Below, piece by piece: positions 17,589 to 26,760 of a stretch of DNA of 64,000 bases. The notes under the pieces were generated by a model. That model did not search any database and was not told the DNA's origin. It was given only the letters and a program-made list of their open reading frames with translations. This stretch comes from RI-242 sp038246255 (GTDB lineage: Bacteria > Planctomycetota > UBA1135 > GCA-002686595): positions 1 to 64,000 of the forward strand of contig JBBRWC010000006.1 of NCBI GenBank assembly GCA_038246255.1. The letters run 5' to 3'. The number at the start of each line of letters is the position of its first letter. The stretch's first letter is position 1. Both the position numbers and the translations under genes were made by a program.

Positions 17589-17834
17589 ATGCACTCTTGG
17601 GTGTTCCGCAACCGCCACGAGCTGCGCCGGATTTACGGTCTTGACGACGAAGTGTCGCGCGGGCGCGCACCCAAATCGCCCGAGCGCGACGTCACGCCCC
17701 GGGTTCCCAAGGGGCCAGGGGTGCGACCGATGGCGGCTCCCGCGAACGCCCCAGCCAGTACGCCGACCCGGGGCGCCCGCCCGCCGCTGCGCCGTCTGGC
17801 GCCGTTTGTGATGCGGCCAATGGCCCCGAGCTGA
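17589..17834 (+). CDS. Small basic hypothetical protein
   Basis: An 81-residue frame starting MHSWVFRNRHELRRIYGLDD. The amphipathic, basic N-terminus is followed by a Pro/Ala/Arg-rich tail (GVRPMAAPANAPAS) and no membrane segment. I do not recognise a characterised family. The frame starts 54 bases after dispersed repeat B and stands alone in an otherwise empty 480-base gap, so it could be a true small gene. No strong ribosome binding site is visible. The 179 bases after it, before the next gene, hold nothing I recognise. Confidence 0.45.
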   Translation: MHSWVFRNRHELRRIYGLDDEVSRGRAPKSPERDVTPRVPKGPGVRPMAAPANAPASTPTRGARPPLRRLAPFVMRPMAPS

Positions 17835-18013
17835 GTCTGGGCTCGGTGCGCGGGCTTATGGTCGAGCGTCGATAGCTGTTCGGCGATCCCCATGACCGTA
17901 TGGGGGGGCGAGGCGTTGAGCGTGGGGCGGGGTTGGGGTGTGTTTGGCTCGCTCCGTGGCGGGCCTGGAGGCCCGCGCTCCCGGCGGGCCTCCTCGCAGA
18001 GTAGAATAAGGGT

Positions 18014-19348
18014 ATGGAGCGACCCTTACCCCGGCGGGGCGCGCGCGTTTGGGCCACGGCCGCCATGGTTGGCGCGGTGCTGATGCCGGGGCTGGCCGGG
18101 GGAAGCGCCGCCGAGCGCCGCGCCCTCGAGGACATCCTCGCGAACGCCCGCACCGAGCGCGCCGCCGCGGTCGAAGCCGCGCGCACCCACGCCCAACCGC
18201 TGCTCGAGGCGGCGGTCGCGGAGCGCGCCGCGGAGCGCGCCCCCGACGTCCAGCATGCGGCCCTGCGCGAACTTGGCGCCGCGGCCGGACTGTGGCTCAT
18301 CGAGCGCCTGGACCCCGGCGTGGACGCGGCGGCCGACTCCCCCGCGGCGCGCCTCGCGGACGAAGCGCGCGACGTCCTCGAAATGATGCTGAGCGACCCG
18401 CTCCTGCCGCCGCTGCTTGATCGCGCCACCCTTGGCAGCGAAGGGGGCCGTCGGCGTGCCCTCGAATTGCTTGGATTTGCGTCGGACCGCGAGGCCGTCA
18501 TCGAACCGCTCAGCGCCGCGTTCGAACGCGAGAGCGGCGAACCCAAACGCGCCGCCCTCGTCAGCCTAGTGCGTTTGGGCGGCCCCGCGGGCGACCGCGC
18601 ACTCGACGCCGCGCTCGCGAGCAGCGACAACCTGCTCACACGGGCGGCGCTGGTGGAACTGGCGCGCAGTCGCCGCACGGACGCCGCCGCCAAGGTCGCC
18701 CCGCTCGTGCGCGACGGCGCGCGCGCCGCGAAAATGTGGACGTTCCTCGCCGACTACTACACCGCGGTGCCAGCAGCCCTCGATGCGCAGGTGACCGCGA
18801 ACCTCGTGAGCCTCGTCGAGGCGCGCCACCTGGATGGCGCGGCGGCGGTTGGCCTTTTGGCGCGGATGGGGCGCATGGGTCCATCGCTTTCGAAGGAACT
18901 CGCGGCACAGTTGGGGCGGATCGAGCGCAGCGGCAATCCCGAGGTCGGCGAAGCGGCATCGATTTGCCTCGCACGATGGGGTGACCGCACCGCGCGACGC
19001 TCCCTGGAAAAACGCTACGACGACGCCGTTGAGCGTGAACGGGGGGAACCCGCGCCCCTGGTCGCGCGAGGCGGTTTGTATCTGCGCCTTGGCGACTGGC
19101 CGGCTGCCGCGAAGGACTTGAAGAAGGCTCTGGAGCTCGCCGAGGCGCAGAACAGCCCCATGCCGCGCCGCGACGTATGGATCGACCTTGCGCGCGCCTA
19201 TGCGCTCGACGGCAAGCTGCCCCTCGCGGCGAGCGCGCTCGAAAAAGCCTCGCTCACCGCGGTTTGGCGCAGGCGACTCCTCGACGATCCCGACTTCGCC
19301 GAGCTGGTGAACCATCCGCGCCACGGCCGCGTCCTGCGCGAAGGCTGA
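18014..19348 (+). CDS. Exported helical-repeat protein (HEAT-like and TPR-like)
   Basis: A 444-residue protein. Residues 13-34 form a signal peptide (WATAAMVGAVLMPGLAGGSAA). The middle part is built of repeated helical pairs rich in Ala, Leu, Arg and Glu with the RRALELLGF and DRALDAALASSD patterns of HEAT-like repeats. Residues about 345-440 contain TPR-like helices (LYLRLGDWPAAAKDLKKALEL and IDLARAYALDGKLPLAASAL). The ending DPDFAELVNHPRH resembles that of TPR proteins. It probably acts as a scaffold in the periplasm; the partner is unknown. The next gene, a glycosyltransferase, starts 69 bases downstream on the same strand. Confidence 0.75.
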   Translation: MERPLPRRGARVWATAAMVGAVLMPGLAGGSAAERRALEDILANARTERAAAVEAARTHAQPLLEAAVAERAAERAPDVQHAALRELGAAAGLWLIERLDPGVDAAADSPAARLADEARDVLEMMLSDPLLPPLLDRATLGSEGGRRRALELLGFASDREAVIEPLSAAFERESGEPKRAALVSLVRLGGPAGDRALDAALASSDNLLTRAALVELARSRRTDAAAKVAPLVRDGARAAKMWTFLADYYTAVPAALDAQVTANLVSLVEARHLDGAAAVGLLARMGRMGPSLSKELAAQLGRIERSGNPEVGEAASICLARWGDRTARRSLEKRYDDAVERERGEPAPLVARGGLYLRLGDWPAAAKDLKKALELAEAQNSPMPRRDVWIDLARAYALDGKLPLAASALEKASLTAVWRRRLLDDPDFAELVNHPRHGRVLREG

Positions 19349-19417
19349 CCTGGACAGGGGCCTCCCCAGCGCGGCACAGGCGCCGTTTTGGACTCGTCTT
19401 TTTGGCACGCACGGTCG

Positions 19418-20797
19418 ATGGGCCCCAGCGTGAGCATGCACGCGGGTTTCGGGCGCAGCCACGACGGGGCAGAGGCCGCCGACGAACGGAATGCGGCACG
19501 CGCGGAGCGCGCCCTCCTGCGCGCGAACCGCGGCCTGTCGGCGCTCGAGCGCACACTTTGGCCGTTTGCCCCCGCGGACCCCAGTCGCATCGGCGTTTTG
19601 CGCGAGGGCATGTTGGGCGACGTCGCCGTCGCGCTGCCGGCGCTCGATGTTGTGCGGCGGACGTTCCCGGGCGCGGAGTTGATTCTTTTGAGCTCGCCGG
19701 GCCCGCGGGGAGCGCCCGGTGCCGCCGACCTCTTGGGCCCGGACGGCCCGTTCGCCGTGGTGCAATGGCACAGGGATGACCTCGTCGGCCTGCGCGGCAA
19801 AGCGCGGCTCCTCGCGCGCCTGCGCGCCCTGCGCCTCGACCTCGTTGTGGTGCTGCCGGCCGCGCTGACTTCCCCGCGACGCGCGGCCCAGCACGCGCTG
19901 GCGCTGTTCGCGGCGGGTGTCGGGGCCGCGCGCGGGTTCCGCGTCGCCAACGCACGGTGGATGCGCGTGGACGGCCCGCGCGCAGCCCACGATCGGTACA
20001 ACGAGTCCGGTCCCGCGCGCGACATGCCCCAGGCGCAGCGCCTTGAGCACCACGTGCGCGCTGTCCTCGCTGACCTCAGCTTTCCCGCGCCGCCAGGCCC
20101 CGCGGACGGCGCGCAGGTCCTTGCCCTTTCCGCGTTGGAGCGCTCCAACGCCCTCCAGACGGCGCGTGTCATGGGCTTGGACCCGTCGAAGCCGCTCCTC
20201 GTGCTGGTTCCCGGCGCAAAGCTGGAGCTCAAACGCTGGCCCGCGGAGCGCTTCGTGCAGATCGGCGCGCGCTGGCGCGACGCGGGGGGCGCGGTTGCGG
20301 TCATCGGCTCCCAGGCGGAAGCGCCACTCGCGGGCGCCATCGCCGACGGGATCCACGCGGGCAGTGGCGGCCGACACGCCGACGGGCGCTCAGCGCTCGC
20401 TCTGGCCGGCCACCTCGGCGTGCGTGGCACCGCGGCGCTCCTCGAGCACGCCCGGGCCTGCCTTTCGAACGACACCGGGCCCGCGCACGTGGCCGCGCTC
20501 CTTGGCACCCCCACCGTCGTCCTGCAGGCCGCCCGGGACCGGCGCGGCGCGTGGGATCCCAGCGGTCCTACGCGGTTCGCGGGGATCGCCCTGCGCGCGA
20601 GTGTTCCCTGTGCGCCGTGCTTTCTCGACACGTGTCCCGTGGGCCGCCGCTGCCTCCTCGACCTGGACGTCGAGTCCACCTGGAGCGCCCTTGTCCGGGT
20701 CGCCGGTCGCCCCTGCGCCGCGCCCGCTCCGGAACGGGAAAGAGGCCCCCCGGCGCCGTTCCCGCGCCATGGGTTGACGGCGCGCCGCGGCCGATAG
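19418..20797 (+). CDS. Family 9 glycosyltransferase (heptosyltransferase-like)
   Basis: A 459-residue protein of the ADP-heptose:LPS heptosyltransferase fold. The N-terminal domain has IGVLREGMLGDVAVALPALD, where the family has its R.GxxGDxxxxxP motif. The C-terminal nucleotide-sugar domain has LLVLVPGAKLELKRWPAERF, and CLSNDTGPAHVAALLGTPTV, the family's SNDTGPxHLAAA signature. Near the end, VPCAPCFLDTCPVGRRCL matches the Cys-rich tail often seen in this family. The acceptor could be a lipopolysaccharide core or the polysaccharide made by the next genes. The ATG at 19418 is chosen over a TTG at 19388. It precedes the export lipoprotein gene by 49 bases. Confidence 0.85.
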   Translation: MGPSVSMHAGFGRSHDGAEAADERNAARAERALLRANRGLSALERTLWPFAPADPSRIGVLREGMLGDVAVALPALDVVRRTFPGAELILLSSPGPRGAPGAADLLGPDGPFAVVQWHRDDLVGLRGKARLLARLRALRLDLVVVLPAALTSPRRAAQHALALFAAGVGAARGFRVANARWMRVDGPRAAHDRYNESGPARDMPQAQRLEHHVRAVLADLSFPAPPGPADGAQVLALSALERSNALQTARVMGLDPSKPLLVLVPGAKLELKRWPAERFVQIGARWRDAGGAVAVIGSQAEAPLAGAIADGIHAGSGGRHADGRSALALAGHLGVRGTAALLEHARACLSNDTGPAHVAALLGTPTVVLQAARDRRGAWDPSGPTRFAGIALRASVPCAPCFLDTCPVGRRCLLDLDVESTWSALVRVAGRPCAAPAPERERGPPAPFPRHGLTARRGR

Positions 20798-20846
20798 CTG
20801 CCTCGCGCGACCCACCCCAGGGGCAGCGCGGAGAAGGAGCCGAGCC

Positions 20847-21569
20847 ATGTTCTACGTCCGATCCACGCGACGCGCCCTTGCCGTCGCCGCCCTCATCCTG
20901 TGCGCAGGTTGTGTCAGCGCGCCGCCCCTCGTCGAAGGCACCGCCGCGCCGATCGATTTCACGCAGGAGGCGAGCCTCGCACCTTACACCCTGGGCCCGG
21001 GCGACACCCTGAGCTTGACCGTGTACGGCCACGGGGAGTTTCACGACGCCGCGGTCCCTGTGCGCATCGACCCCCTGGGCTCCGTGCACCTGCCCCTTGC
21101 CGGGTCAGTGCCCCTCGCCGGCCTGACCGTCGGCGACGCGCGCCACGCGATCGAATCGGCGCTGGGAACGTACCTCGTGGACCCCGCGGTCGGCCTGTCC
21201 GTCGCGCAGTACGCCGCCCGACGCGCTTACGTCCTCGGCGAAGTGGGTGTGCCCGGCGCGATCGTCATGGATCGGCCGTTGACGGCGCTGCAAGCCCTGT
21301 CCCTCGCGGGTGGTGTGACGTCGAGCGGCGATCGCGCCAACGTCGCGTTGATGCGCGTCGTCGACGGTGAACTTCAGGTCGCGTTCTTCGACGCCGCCAC
21401 ACCCACGGCCGCGGGACTCGTCGTCGTGCAGCCCGAAGACCTTTTGTTTGTGCGCCTGAGCAAGGGCGGCGCGTTCAAAGAGCAGGTTGTGCCCATGCTG
21501 CAGGCTGCGGCGCCGATCTTCAGCTCGATCACAAACCTCGTCATCATCGCCGACGCGTTGTCCCGCTGA
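20847..21569 (+). CDS. Polysaccharide export lipoprotein, Wza-like
   Basis: A 240-residue lipoprotein: signal peptide and lipobox LILCAGC (Cys22-24 region). The polysaccharide export domain begins at YTLGPGDTLSLTVYGHGEF and continues through IDPLGSVHLPLAGSVPLAGL. A single SLBB-like domain follows (RRAYVLGEVGVPGAI, TALQALSLAGGVT). The protein is shorter than E. coli Wza and lacks the C-terminal alpha-helical barrel segment, as in many non-enteric OPX proteins. It should form or gate the outer-membrane exit for the polysaccharide. A good ribosome binding site, GGAGAAGGAG, stands before the ATG. Its stop overlaps the start of the Wzc-like gene by one base. Confidence 0.9.
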   Translation: MFYVRSTRRALAVAALILCAGCVSAPPLVEGTAAPIDFTQEASLAPYTLGPGDTLSLTVYGHGEFHDAAVPVRIDPLGSVHLPLAGSVPLAGLTVGDARHAIESALGTYLVDPAVGLSVAQYAARRAYVLGEVGVPGAIVMDRPLTALQALSLAGGVTSSGDRANVALMRVVDGELQVAFFDAATPTAAGLVVVQPEDLLFVRLSKGGAFKEQVVPMLQAAAPIFSSITNLVIIADALSR

Positions 21570-24421
21570 TGGAAACCAACCAACGCGATCCACTGGCGCC
21601 CGCCGCCGGACTGTTCGTCGAAGTCGCGCGCGCACTGCGCCGCCGGATGCACCTCGCCGCGGCGTGCGCGATCCTGTGCGCTGGCGCTGGCGTGCTGTGG
21701 CTGGCATCGCAGCAGCCCGTGTACCGCGCCCGCGCCACGCTGCTGCTCGACACGGAGCGTTCGTCGGGGGGTGTTCTATCGGAACTCGCCGCGTTGACCG
21801 CTCCGCCGGCAGCGGCCGCTGAAATCGCCGTGTTGCGCTCCCGATCGCTCGCCCAAGGTGTCGTGCGCGGCCCCCACGGGAACGGCACCGTCGACTTCAC
21901 CGATCCGACGAACCACGCGCTCGCGTTGGATGTCCTCGTGGACGACGAGCGCCGCACTCCGTTTGGCGAACTGTTTGCGCGCGTCGGACTCGCCGCTGCC
22001 GCACAAGGGCGTGTCGCGGTGCGGCTCATCGATGTAGCGCCGGATGCACCCAGCGCGCTGCGCCTGCGCTTTGTGGGCCTGGATCGTGTGCGTATCGATG
22101 CCCTTGGGCTGTTTGGCCGCAGCGTATCCAGCCGCGAACTACCCTTCGAAAACGACGCGATCCTCGAGGCACACGGTTGGCGCCTGCGGGTCCTGCGCGA
22201 CGACACTGCCATGGACGGTGTGTTCCGCGTTTGGCGGCTCGACATGGGCACAGCGATTGCGCGCGTGCAACAGGCGACTCGGGTGGTCGAAACCCAGCGC
22301 AACTCGGGGGTGCTCGAGCTGTCCGTGTCGGACTCCACCCCCCTGCGCGCCGCAGCAATCGCCAACGCGCTGTGCTTGGCCTATTTCGACCAAAACGTCG
22401 CGCGCGGGCGTCGGCGCGCGAGCGAAACCGTCGACTTCATCCAGGGACAACTCGCTGCGCAGGAAGTTGCACTCGAGCAAGCGGAGCGCGACGTCGTCGA
22501 ACTGCAGCGCTCCCATCCCGACCTGATCGACCGGGCGAGCTCATCAAAAGCCCTCGTCACCACCTCCAGCGAGTTCGCGGTGCGCGCCCTGCAGCTCGGA
22601 CTCGTCGAACGCTCGATCGGCGACGCCTTGGCGCTGCTCGAAGCAGGCGAAACGGGCGCGCTCTCGCGGCTTGGGCCCGAACTCGCTGATCCGCTATCCA
22701 CAGGCCTCGTCGAACAGCTCGCCGTCCTCGAGCTCGAACTCGCCGGTGTCGACCGCCCCGAGGCCACCGACCGGCGCCCGCTTTTGATCGCACACGCAGA
22801 GGACCTGGCCGCGCGGGCGCGGGAACTCGAGCTTCAGATCGCGGCTCTCGGCGAACTGCTCGTGCGGGTGCGCTCGGGCGACTCGAGCGGGCTTGCGCTC
22901 CTCACCCAAAGTCCCGACGCGGGGGTCCTCGCCGATCCCTTGACTCTCGGTCTCGTTGCCGAACTCGCGCGTCTCGACGGCGACATCGAGCGACTGGGCG
23001 CGGCGTTCACAAAGGTGCACCCCGAACTCGTCCGCGCCCGCCAAGGCCGCGACGAACTCGCACGGCGCATCGCCGACAACCTGGCCGCACGGCTCGCGGG
23101 GCTCGAAGGGTTGCTCGAAAGCCGCCAGGAACTCGTTGCCCGCGCCGAACGCGACGTCGCGGGCGCCGACAGCACCTCGCGGGAGCGCACCCGCGCCGCA
23201 CTGAGCGACGTGCGCCGCCGCACGACGGCGCACCTTGCGAGCCGGCTCGACGCCGTTCGCCTGGAGCGCGCCGAACTCGCGCGCATCGGCGCCGAAATCG
23301 ACCAGCGCCTGGGCGGTTTGCCCGAAAAGGAGCGCGCGCTTGCCGACCCGCTGCGCCGGCTCGCCACCCACACGGAGCTGACGACCTTCCTGCTGCGCTC
23401 TCTCCAGGAAGCCGAGATCTCGCGCGCTTCGTCGATCGCTTCCGCCCATTACATCGACCCCGCCGTCCTCCCGGACCGCCGTTATGCCCCGCGCGTCGGC
23501 GTGGGGATTGTGGCGAGCCTCTTTGCCGGTCTCGCGGCGGCCCTCGGCCTGGCCCTCGGCCTCGAGCGCCTGCGCCGCAGCCTGCGCGGCGCGCGCGAAC
23601 TCGAATCCGCCACCGGCTTGCCGGTGCTCGGCACGATCCCATTCTTCGAGCGCAAAGCACGTGGCGGCCGCGCGTTCCTGCCCATGCGCGACGCCCCGGA
23701 TGGACCCCTCGCCGAGGCTTACCGCTCCCTGCGCGCGAACCTGCGTTTTGCGGTCGGTGACCTCGCCCAACTGCGCACGCTCGCGGTCACCTCCTGCGCC
23801 CCCTCCGAGGGCAAATCGACGACCAACGTCGACCTCGCCTGGGCGCTTGCCTCCGCGGGCCGTCGCGTGCTGCTCGTCGACGGCGACCTGCGGCGGCCAT
23901 CCGTCCACCGCTACCTGGAACTCGCCGAAGGTCCGGGCCTTGCGGAGGTCCTGACCACCGGTGTCCCCTGGCGTCCCCTCGTGCAATCGACGCTCCAAGC
24001 GGGCCTCGAGGTGCTCGTCGCCGGACGCCACCGCGGAGCTGCGGGAGAGCTGCTCTCGGGCGGTCGCTCGCTCGCCCTGCTCGACGAATTGCAGGCCGAA
24101 TACGACATGGTGGTGTTCGACCTTCCCCCGGCGCTCGTCGTCGCCGACGTCGAGACGTTCGCGCACCGGCTCGATGCGCTGCTACTGCTCTACCGCGAGG
24201 ACGGTTTGCCGCGCCAGGCGGTCGAATCGGCCGTGCGGCGTTTGCGCCAATCGGGGGCCAAGCTCGTCGGCACGATCCTGAACGCCGCGCGCGCCACCGC
24301 CTCCGACGAAGGGGGTTATTACGGCGCCGCGTACGGGTCCCACTATTACGCACCCGACGACCAAAAGGCCGCGTTGCCCAGCCGCCGCTCCCGCCGCCCC
24401 GTTGGGGAAGAGGTCGCTTGA
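21569..24421 (+). CDS. Wzc-like chain-length regulator fused to a bacterial tyrosine kinase
   Basis: A 950-residue inner-membrane protein. The order is an N-terminal membrane helix (AACAILCAGAGVLWLA), a large periplasmic Wzz-type domain with long coiled coils, a GNVR-like segment, a second membrane helix near residue 640 (VGVGIVASLFAGLAAALGLALG), and a cytoplasmic BY-kinase domain. The kinase has a Walker A-like SCAPSEGKSTT near residue 742, a Walker A' VLLVDGDLRRP near 766 and a Walker B YDMVVFDLPPA near 844. A C-terminal tyrosine cluster (GGYYGAAYGSHYYAPDD) is the expected autophosphorylation site. It controls polymerisation and export with the Wza-like protein, by family knowledge. The gene is coupled at both ends: one-base overlap upstream, four-base TTGA overlap downstream. 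Confidence 0.93.
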   Translation: METNQRDPLAPAAGLFVEVARALRRRMHLAAACAILCAGAGVLWLASQQPVYRARATLLLDTERSSGGVLSELAALTAPPAAAAEIAVLRSRSLAQGVVRGPHGNGTVDFTDPTNHALALDVLVDDERRTPFGELFARVGLAAAAQGRVAVRLIDVAPDAPSALRLRFVGLDRVRIDALGLFGRSVSSRELPFENDAILEAHGWRLRVLRDDTAMDGVFRVWRLDMGTAIARVQQATRVVETQRNSGVLELSVSDSTPLRAAAIANALCLAYFDQNVARGRRRASETVDFIQGQLAAQEVALEQAERDVVELQRSHPDLIDRASSSKALVTTSSEFAVRALQLGLVERSIGDALALLEAGETGALSRLGPELADPLSTGLVEQLAVLELELAGVDRPEATDRRPLLIAHAEDLAARARELELQIAALGELLVRVRSGDSSGLALLTQSPDAGVLADPLTLGLVAELARLDGDIERLGAAFTKVHPELVRARQGRDELARRIADNLAARLAGLEGLLESRQELVARAERDVAGADSTSRERTRAALSDVRRRTTAHLASRLDAVRLERAELARIGAEIDQRLGGLPEKERALADPLRRLATHTELTTFLLRSLQEAEISRASSIASAHYIDPAVLPDRRYAPRVGVGIVASLFAGLAAALGLALGLERLRRSLRGARELESATGLPVLGTIPFFERKARGGRAFLPMRDAPDGPLAEAYRSLRANLRFAVGDLAQLRTLAVTSCAPSEGKSTTNVDLAWALASAGRRVLLVDGDLRRPSVHRYLELAEGPGLAEVLTTGVPWRPLVQSTLQAGLEVLVAGRHRGAAGELLSGGRSLALLDELQAEYDMVVFDLPPALVVADVETFAHRLDALLLLYREDGLPRQAVESAVRRLRQSGAKLVGTILNAARATASDEGGYYGAAYGSHYYAPDDQKAALPSRRSRRPVGEEVA

Positions 24422-25497
24422 AGCTGCTCTACATCGGCAATCTGACACCCGGATCGCGTTCGCACCAGCGCTGTCGTGCGTTCGAGCGCCTGGGGCACCA
24501 GGTGGATGCACTGCCCTACTGCGCGACGCTTGACTCGTATGCACAATTGCCGCGTCTTGCTTTGGAAGACCGGCTGCGGCATCGGCTCGGTCGACCGCGG
24601 GATCCTTATAGTGTGAATGCAGCGCTCGAGCAGGCCGTGCGCCGCACACGCTACGACATGGTGTGGGTCGACAAAGCGCCGCCGTTGCGCCCTGCAACGC
24701 TTGCGCGGGCCAAGGTGCAAAGCGCGGGCACACATTTCGTGTTCCACAGCGAGGATGACCACGCGCTCGCGCACAACCAGTGGGCGTGGATGGCGGATTG
24801 TTTCAGCCAATACGACCTCGTGTGGACCACCAAACGCCGCAACGTCGAAGACCATGAGCTGGTGGCACTGGGTGCGCGCGACGTGCGGTTCCACTTCCAG
24901 AGTTTCGACCTGCTCGAACACCGGCCGATCGAGCCCACAGGGCGCGAGCGCGACCAATTGTTCGCCGACGTTGGATTCATCGGGAGCTATGAAGCGCCGC
25001 GCGCGCAGGCCCTGCTGAAGATCGCGCAGGCCGGTGTGTTTGTGCGTGTGTTCGGCAACGGCTGGACGCGCCATGCACAGCGCCACGCGCTGCTCGTCGT
25101 CGAACCGCGCCAGATCGCAGGGCGCGAGTACCTGGCGGCGATGGCTTCCTCCACGCTCCAGATCGGTTTTTTGCGCCGGGCCAATCGGGACGAGCACACG
25201 AGCCGATCGCTCGAAATCCCTGCTTGCGGCCTGCCGCTCGTCGCCGAGCGCAGCCGCGAGCACCGCGAGCTTTTCCATGAGGGCCGCGAAGCGCGCTTCT
25301 TCGGCGATAACGACGAGTTGATCACGACGGTGCACGAACTTTTGGGTTCGCCCGAACAACGCCGCGCGCTGGCGCTCGCGGGGCGGGAACGCTGCCTGAG
25401 CGCGGGTTACGACCACGACAGCGTCCTTGCCCGTTGCCTCGCGTCGACCCTACCCGACCGCGACCCCGCGCCCGCCTGGGCCACGGAGGCCGCGTGA
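24418..25497 (+). CDS. Glycosyltransferase, CgeB-like
   Basis: A 359-residue protein starting at a TTG that overlaps the kinase stop (TTGA). The N-terminus MKLLYIGNLTPGSRSHQRC and the C-terminal half (DVGFIGSYEAPRAQALLKI, HTSRSLEIPACGLPLVAERSREHRELF) match the glycosyl-transferase family 1-like CgeB group. The SLEIPACGLP stretch corresponds to the nucleotide-sugar contacting E-x7-E region of GT-B enzymes. Donor and acceptor are unknown. Codon usage is slightly less GC-biased than in neighbouring genes. It probably adds one residue of the repeat unit. Confidence 0.82.
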   Translation: MKLLYIGNLTPGSRSHQRCRAFERLGHQVDALPYCATLDSYAQLPRLALEDRLRHRLGRPRDPYSVNAALEQAVRRTRYDMVWVDKAPPLRPATLARAKVQSAGTHFVFHSEDDHALAHNQWAWMADCFSQYDLVWTTKRRNVEDHELVALGARDVRFHFQSFDLLEHRPIEPTGRERDQLFADVGFIGSYEAPRAQALLKIAQAGVFVRVFGNGWTRHAQRHALLVVEPRQIAGREYLAAMASSTLQIGFLRRANRDEHTSRSLEIPACGLPLVAERSREHRELFHEGREARFFGDNDELITTVHELLGSPEQRRALALAGRERCLSAGYDHDSVLARCLASTLPDRDPAPAWATEAA

Positions 25498-26756
25498 AGG
25501 TCGCGATCAGCGTCCGCGGCCGTTTTTGGGCCTTCGACCTCGCTCGCGAGCTTGCGCGCGAAGGTGCGCTCCAACGCCTCATCACGAGCGCCCCTGCGCT
25601 GCTCGCCGAGCGTTTTGGCGTGCCCCGCGGCCTGGTGATAGGTTTGCCGGCCTACGAGCTGCTCGCCCGGGGCGCCCGCCACTTGCCGATGGCCGCGGAC
25701 CGCGCCCTCGAGGCCCCCGTTGCCGCGGCCTTCGGACGGGCTGCCGCGCGCCGAATCCCGCTTTATCCCGACGTTTTCGTCGGCTGGTCCGGCTCGAGCT
25801 TGGAGGGTCTGAGGGTCGCTAAGGATCGCGGGGCCCTGACGGTGCTCGAGCGCGGCAGCGCCCACATCGAAACCCAGGACGAGATCCTGGGGGCGCTCGC
25901 CGAACACACCGGAATCCCGCTGCGGCGTCCGTCGCCGGCCGTCGTCCGCCGCGAAATCCTTGAGTACCAACTGGCCGATCGCATCGCCGTGCCGTCCGAC
26001 TTCGTCGCGGCGTCGTTCGTTGCGCGCGGATTTGCGCCCGAACGCCTGATCGTCAATCCCTTCGGCGTCGATCTGGCGGCGTTCACCCCGGCCACGATCC
26101 CTCCTTTGCATCCGCGCTTGCTGTGCGTCGGCCGCGTTGGCGCGCGTAAGGGCTCCCACGTCCTGATCGACGCGTTCCTCCAAAGCGGCGTGCGCGGTGA
26201 GTTGGTTTTTGTCGGCCCGATCGAGCCGGAGTTCTCCGCACGGGCCCGTGCCGCCGCGAGCGACCGCGTGCGGTTCCTCGGCCCCGTTCCGCAGGCGCAG
26301 CTCCCCGCGCTCTACCAAAGCGCCACGGCGTTCGCGTTGCCGTCTTTCGAGGAAGGCCTCGCCATGGTCATCCTGCAGGCAATGGCCTGCGGATTGCCGG
26401 TGCTCGTGTCGGACCACACGGGTGTCGCGGGATTGTTCGACGAACGCCACGGAGCGCTCTTGCACCAGGCTGGCGACACCCAAACCCTGGTCGCGCAGAT
26501 CGAGCGCCTGGGGCGCGCCCCGGATCGCGCCCGAGAGTTCGGCGCAAGAGCCGCGGGCGCCGTCGCCCGCGGATTCACATGGCGCGACTACGCGGCACGC
26601 GCCCTCGCGGCCTACCACGGCGCGCTCGCACCCGCACCGCCGCGGCTCGCACCCGCGGTGCGCCCGCGCGCCGGTGCCGAAGTCCAGATGCTCCCCGGCC
26701 AGCGAACACCGCCGCACCCGTGGGTCCCACCCCACCGCCGGCGGCGGGCGGCGTGA
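25494..26756 (+). CDS. Family 4 glycosyltransferase (GT-B)
   Basis: A 420-residue protein. The start is a GTG overlapping the previous stop (GTGA), giving MKVAISVRGRFWAFDLAREL. The C-terminal domain has RLLCVGRVGARKGSHVLIDAF, FLGPVPQAQLPALYQSATAF and ALPSFEEGLAMVILQAMACGLPVLV, which is the E-x7-E retaining GT4 motif with nucleotide-sugar binding. DHTGVAGLF follows. The central region (ERGSAHIETQDEIL) is typical of enzymes acting in exopolysaccharide loci. The sugar transferred cannot be read from sequence. The C-terminal 40 residues are Pro/Arg-rich. Confidence 0.88.
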   Translation: MKVAISVRGRFWAFDLARELAREGALQRLITSAPALLAERFGVPRGLVIGLPAYELLARGARHLPMAADRALEAPVAAAFGRAAARRIPLYPDVFVGWSGSSLEGLRVAKDRGALTVLERGSAHIETQDEILGALAEHTGIPLRRPSPAVVRREILEYQLADRIAVPSDFVAASFVARGFAPERLIVNPFGVDLAAFTPATIPPLHPRLLCVGRVGARKGSHVLIDAFLQSGVRGELVFVGPIEPEFSARARAAASDRVRFLGPVPQAQLPALYQSATAFALPSFEEGLAMVILQAMACGLPVLVSDHTGVAGLFDERHGALLHQAGDTQTLVAQIERLGRAPDRAREFGARAAGAVARGFTWRDYAARALAAYHGALAPAPPRLAPAVRPRAGAEVQMLPGQRTPPHPWVPPHRRRRAA

Positions 26757-26760
26757 TCCC

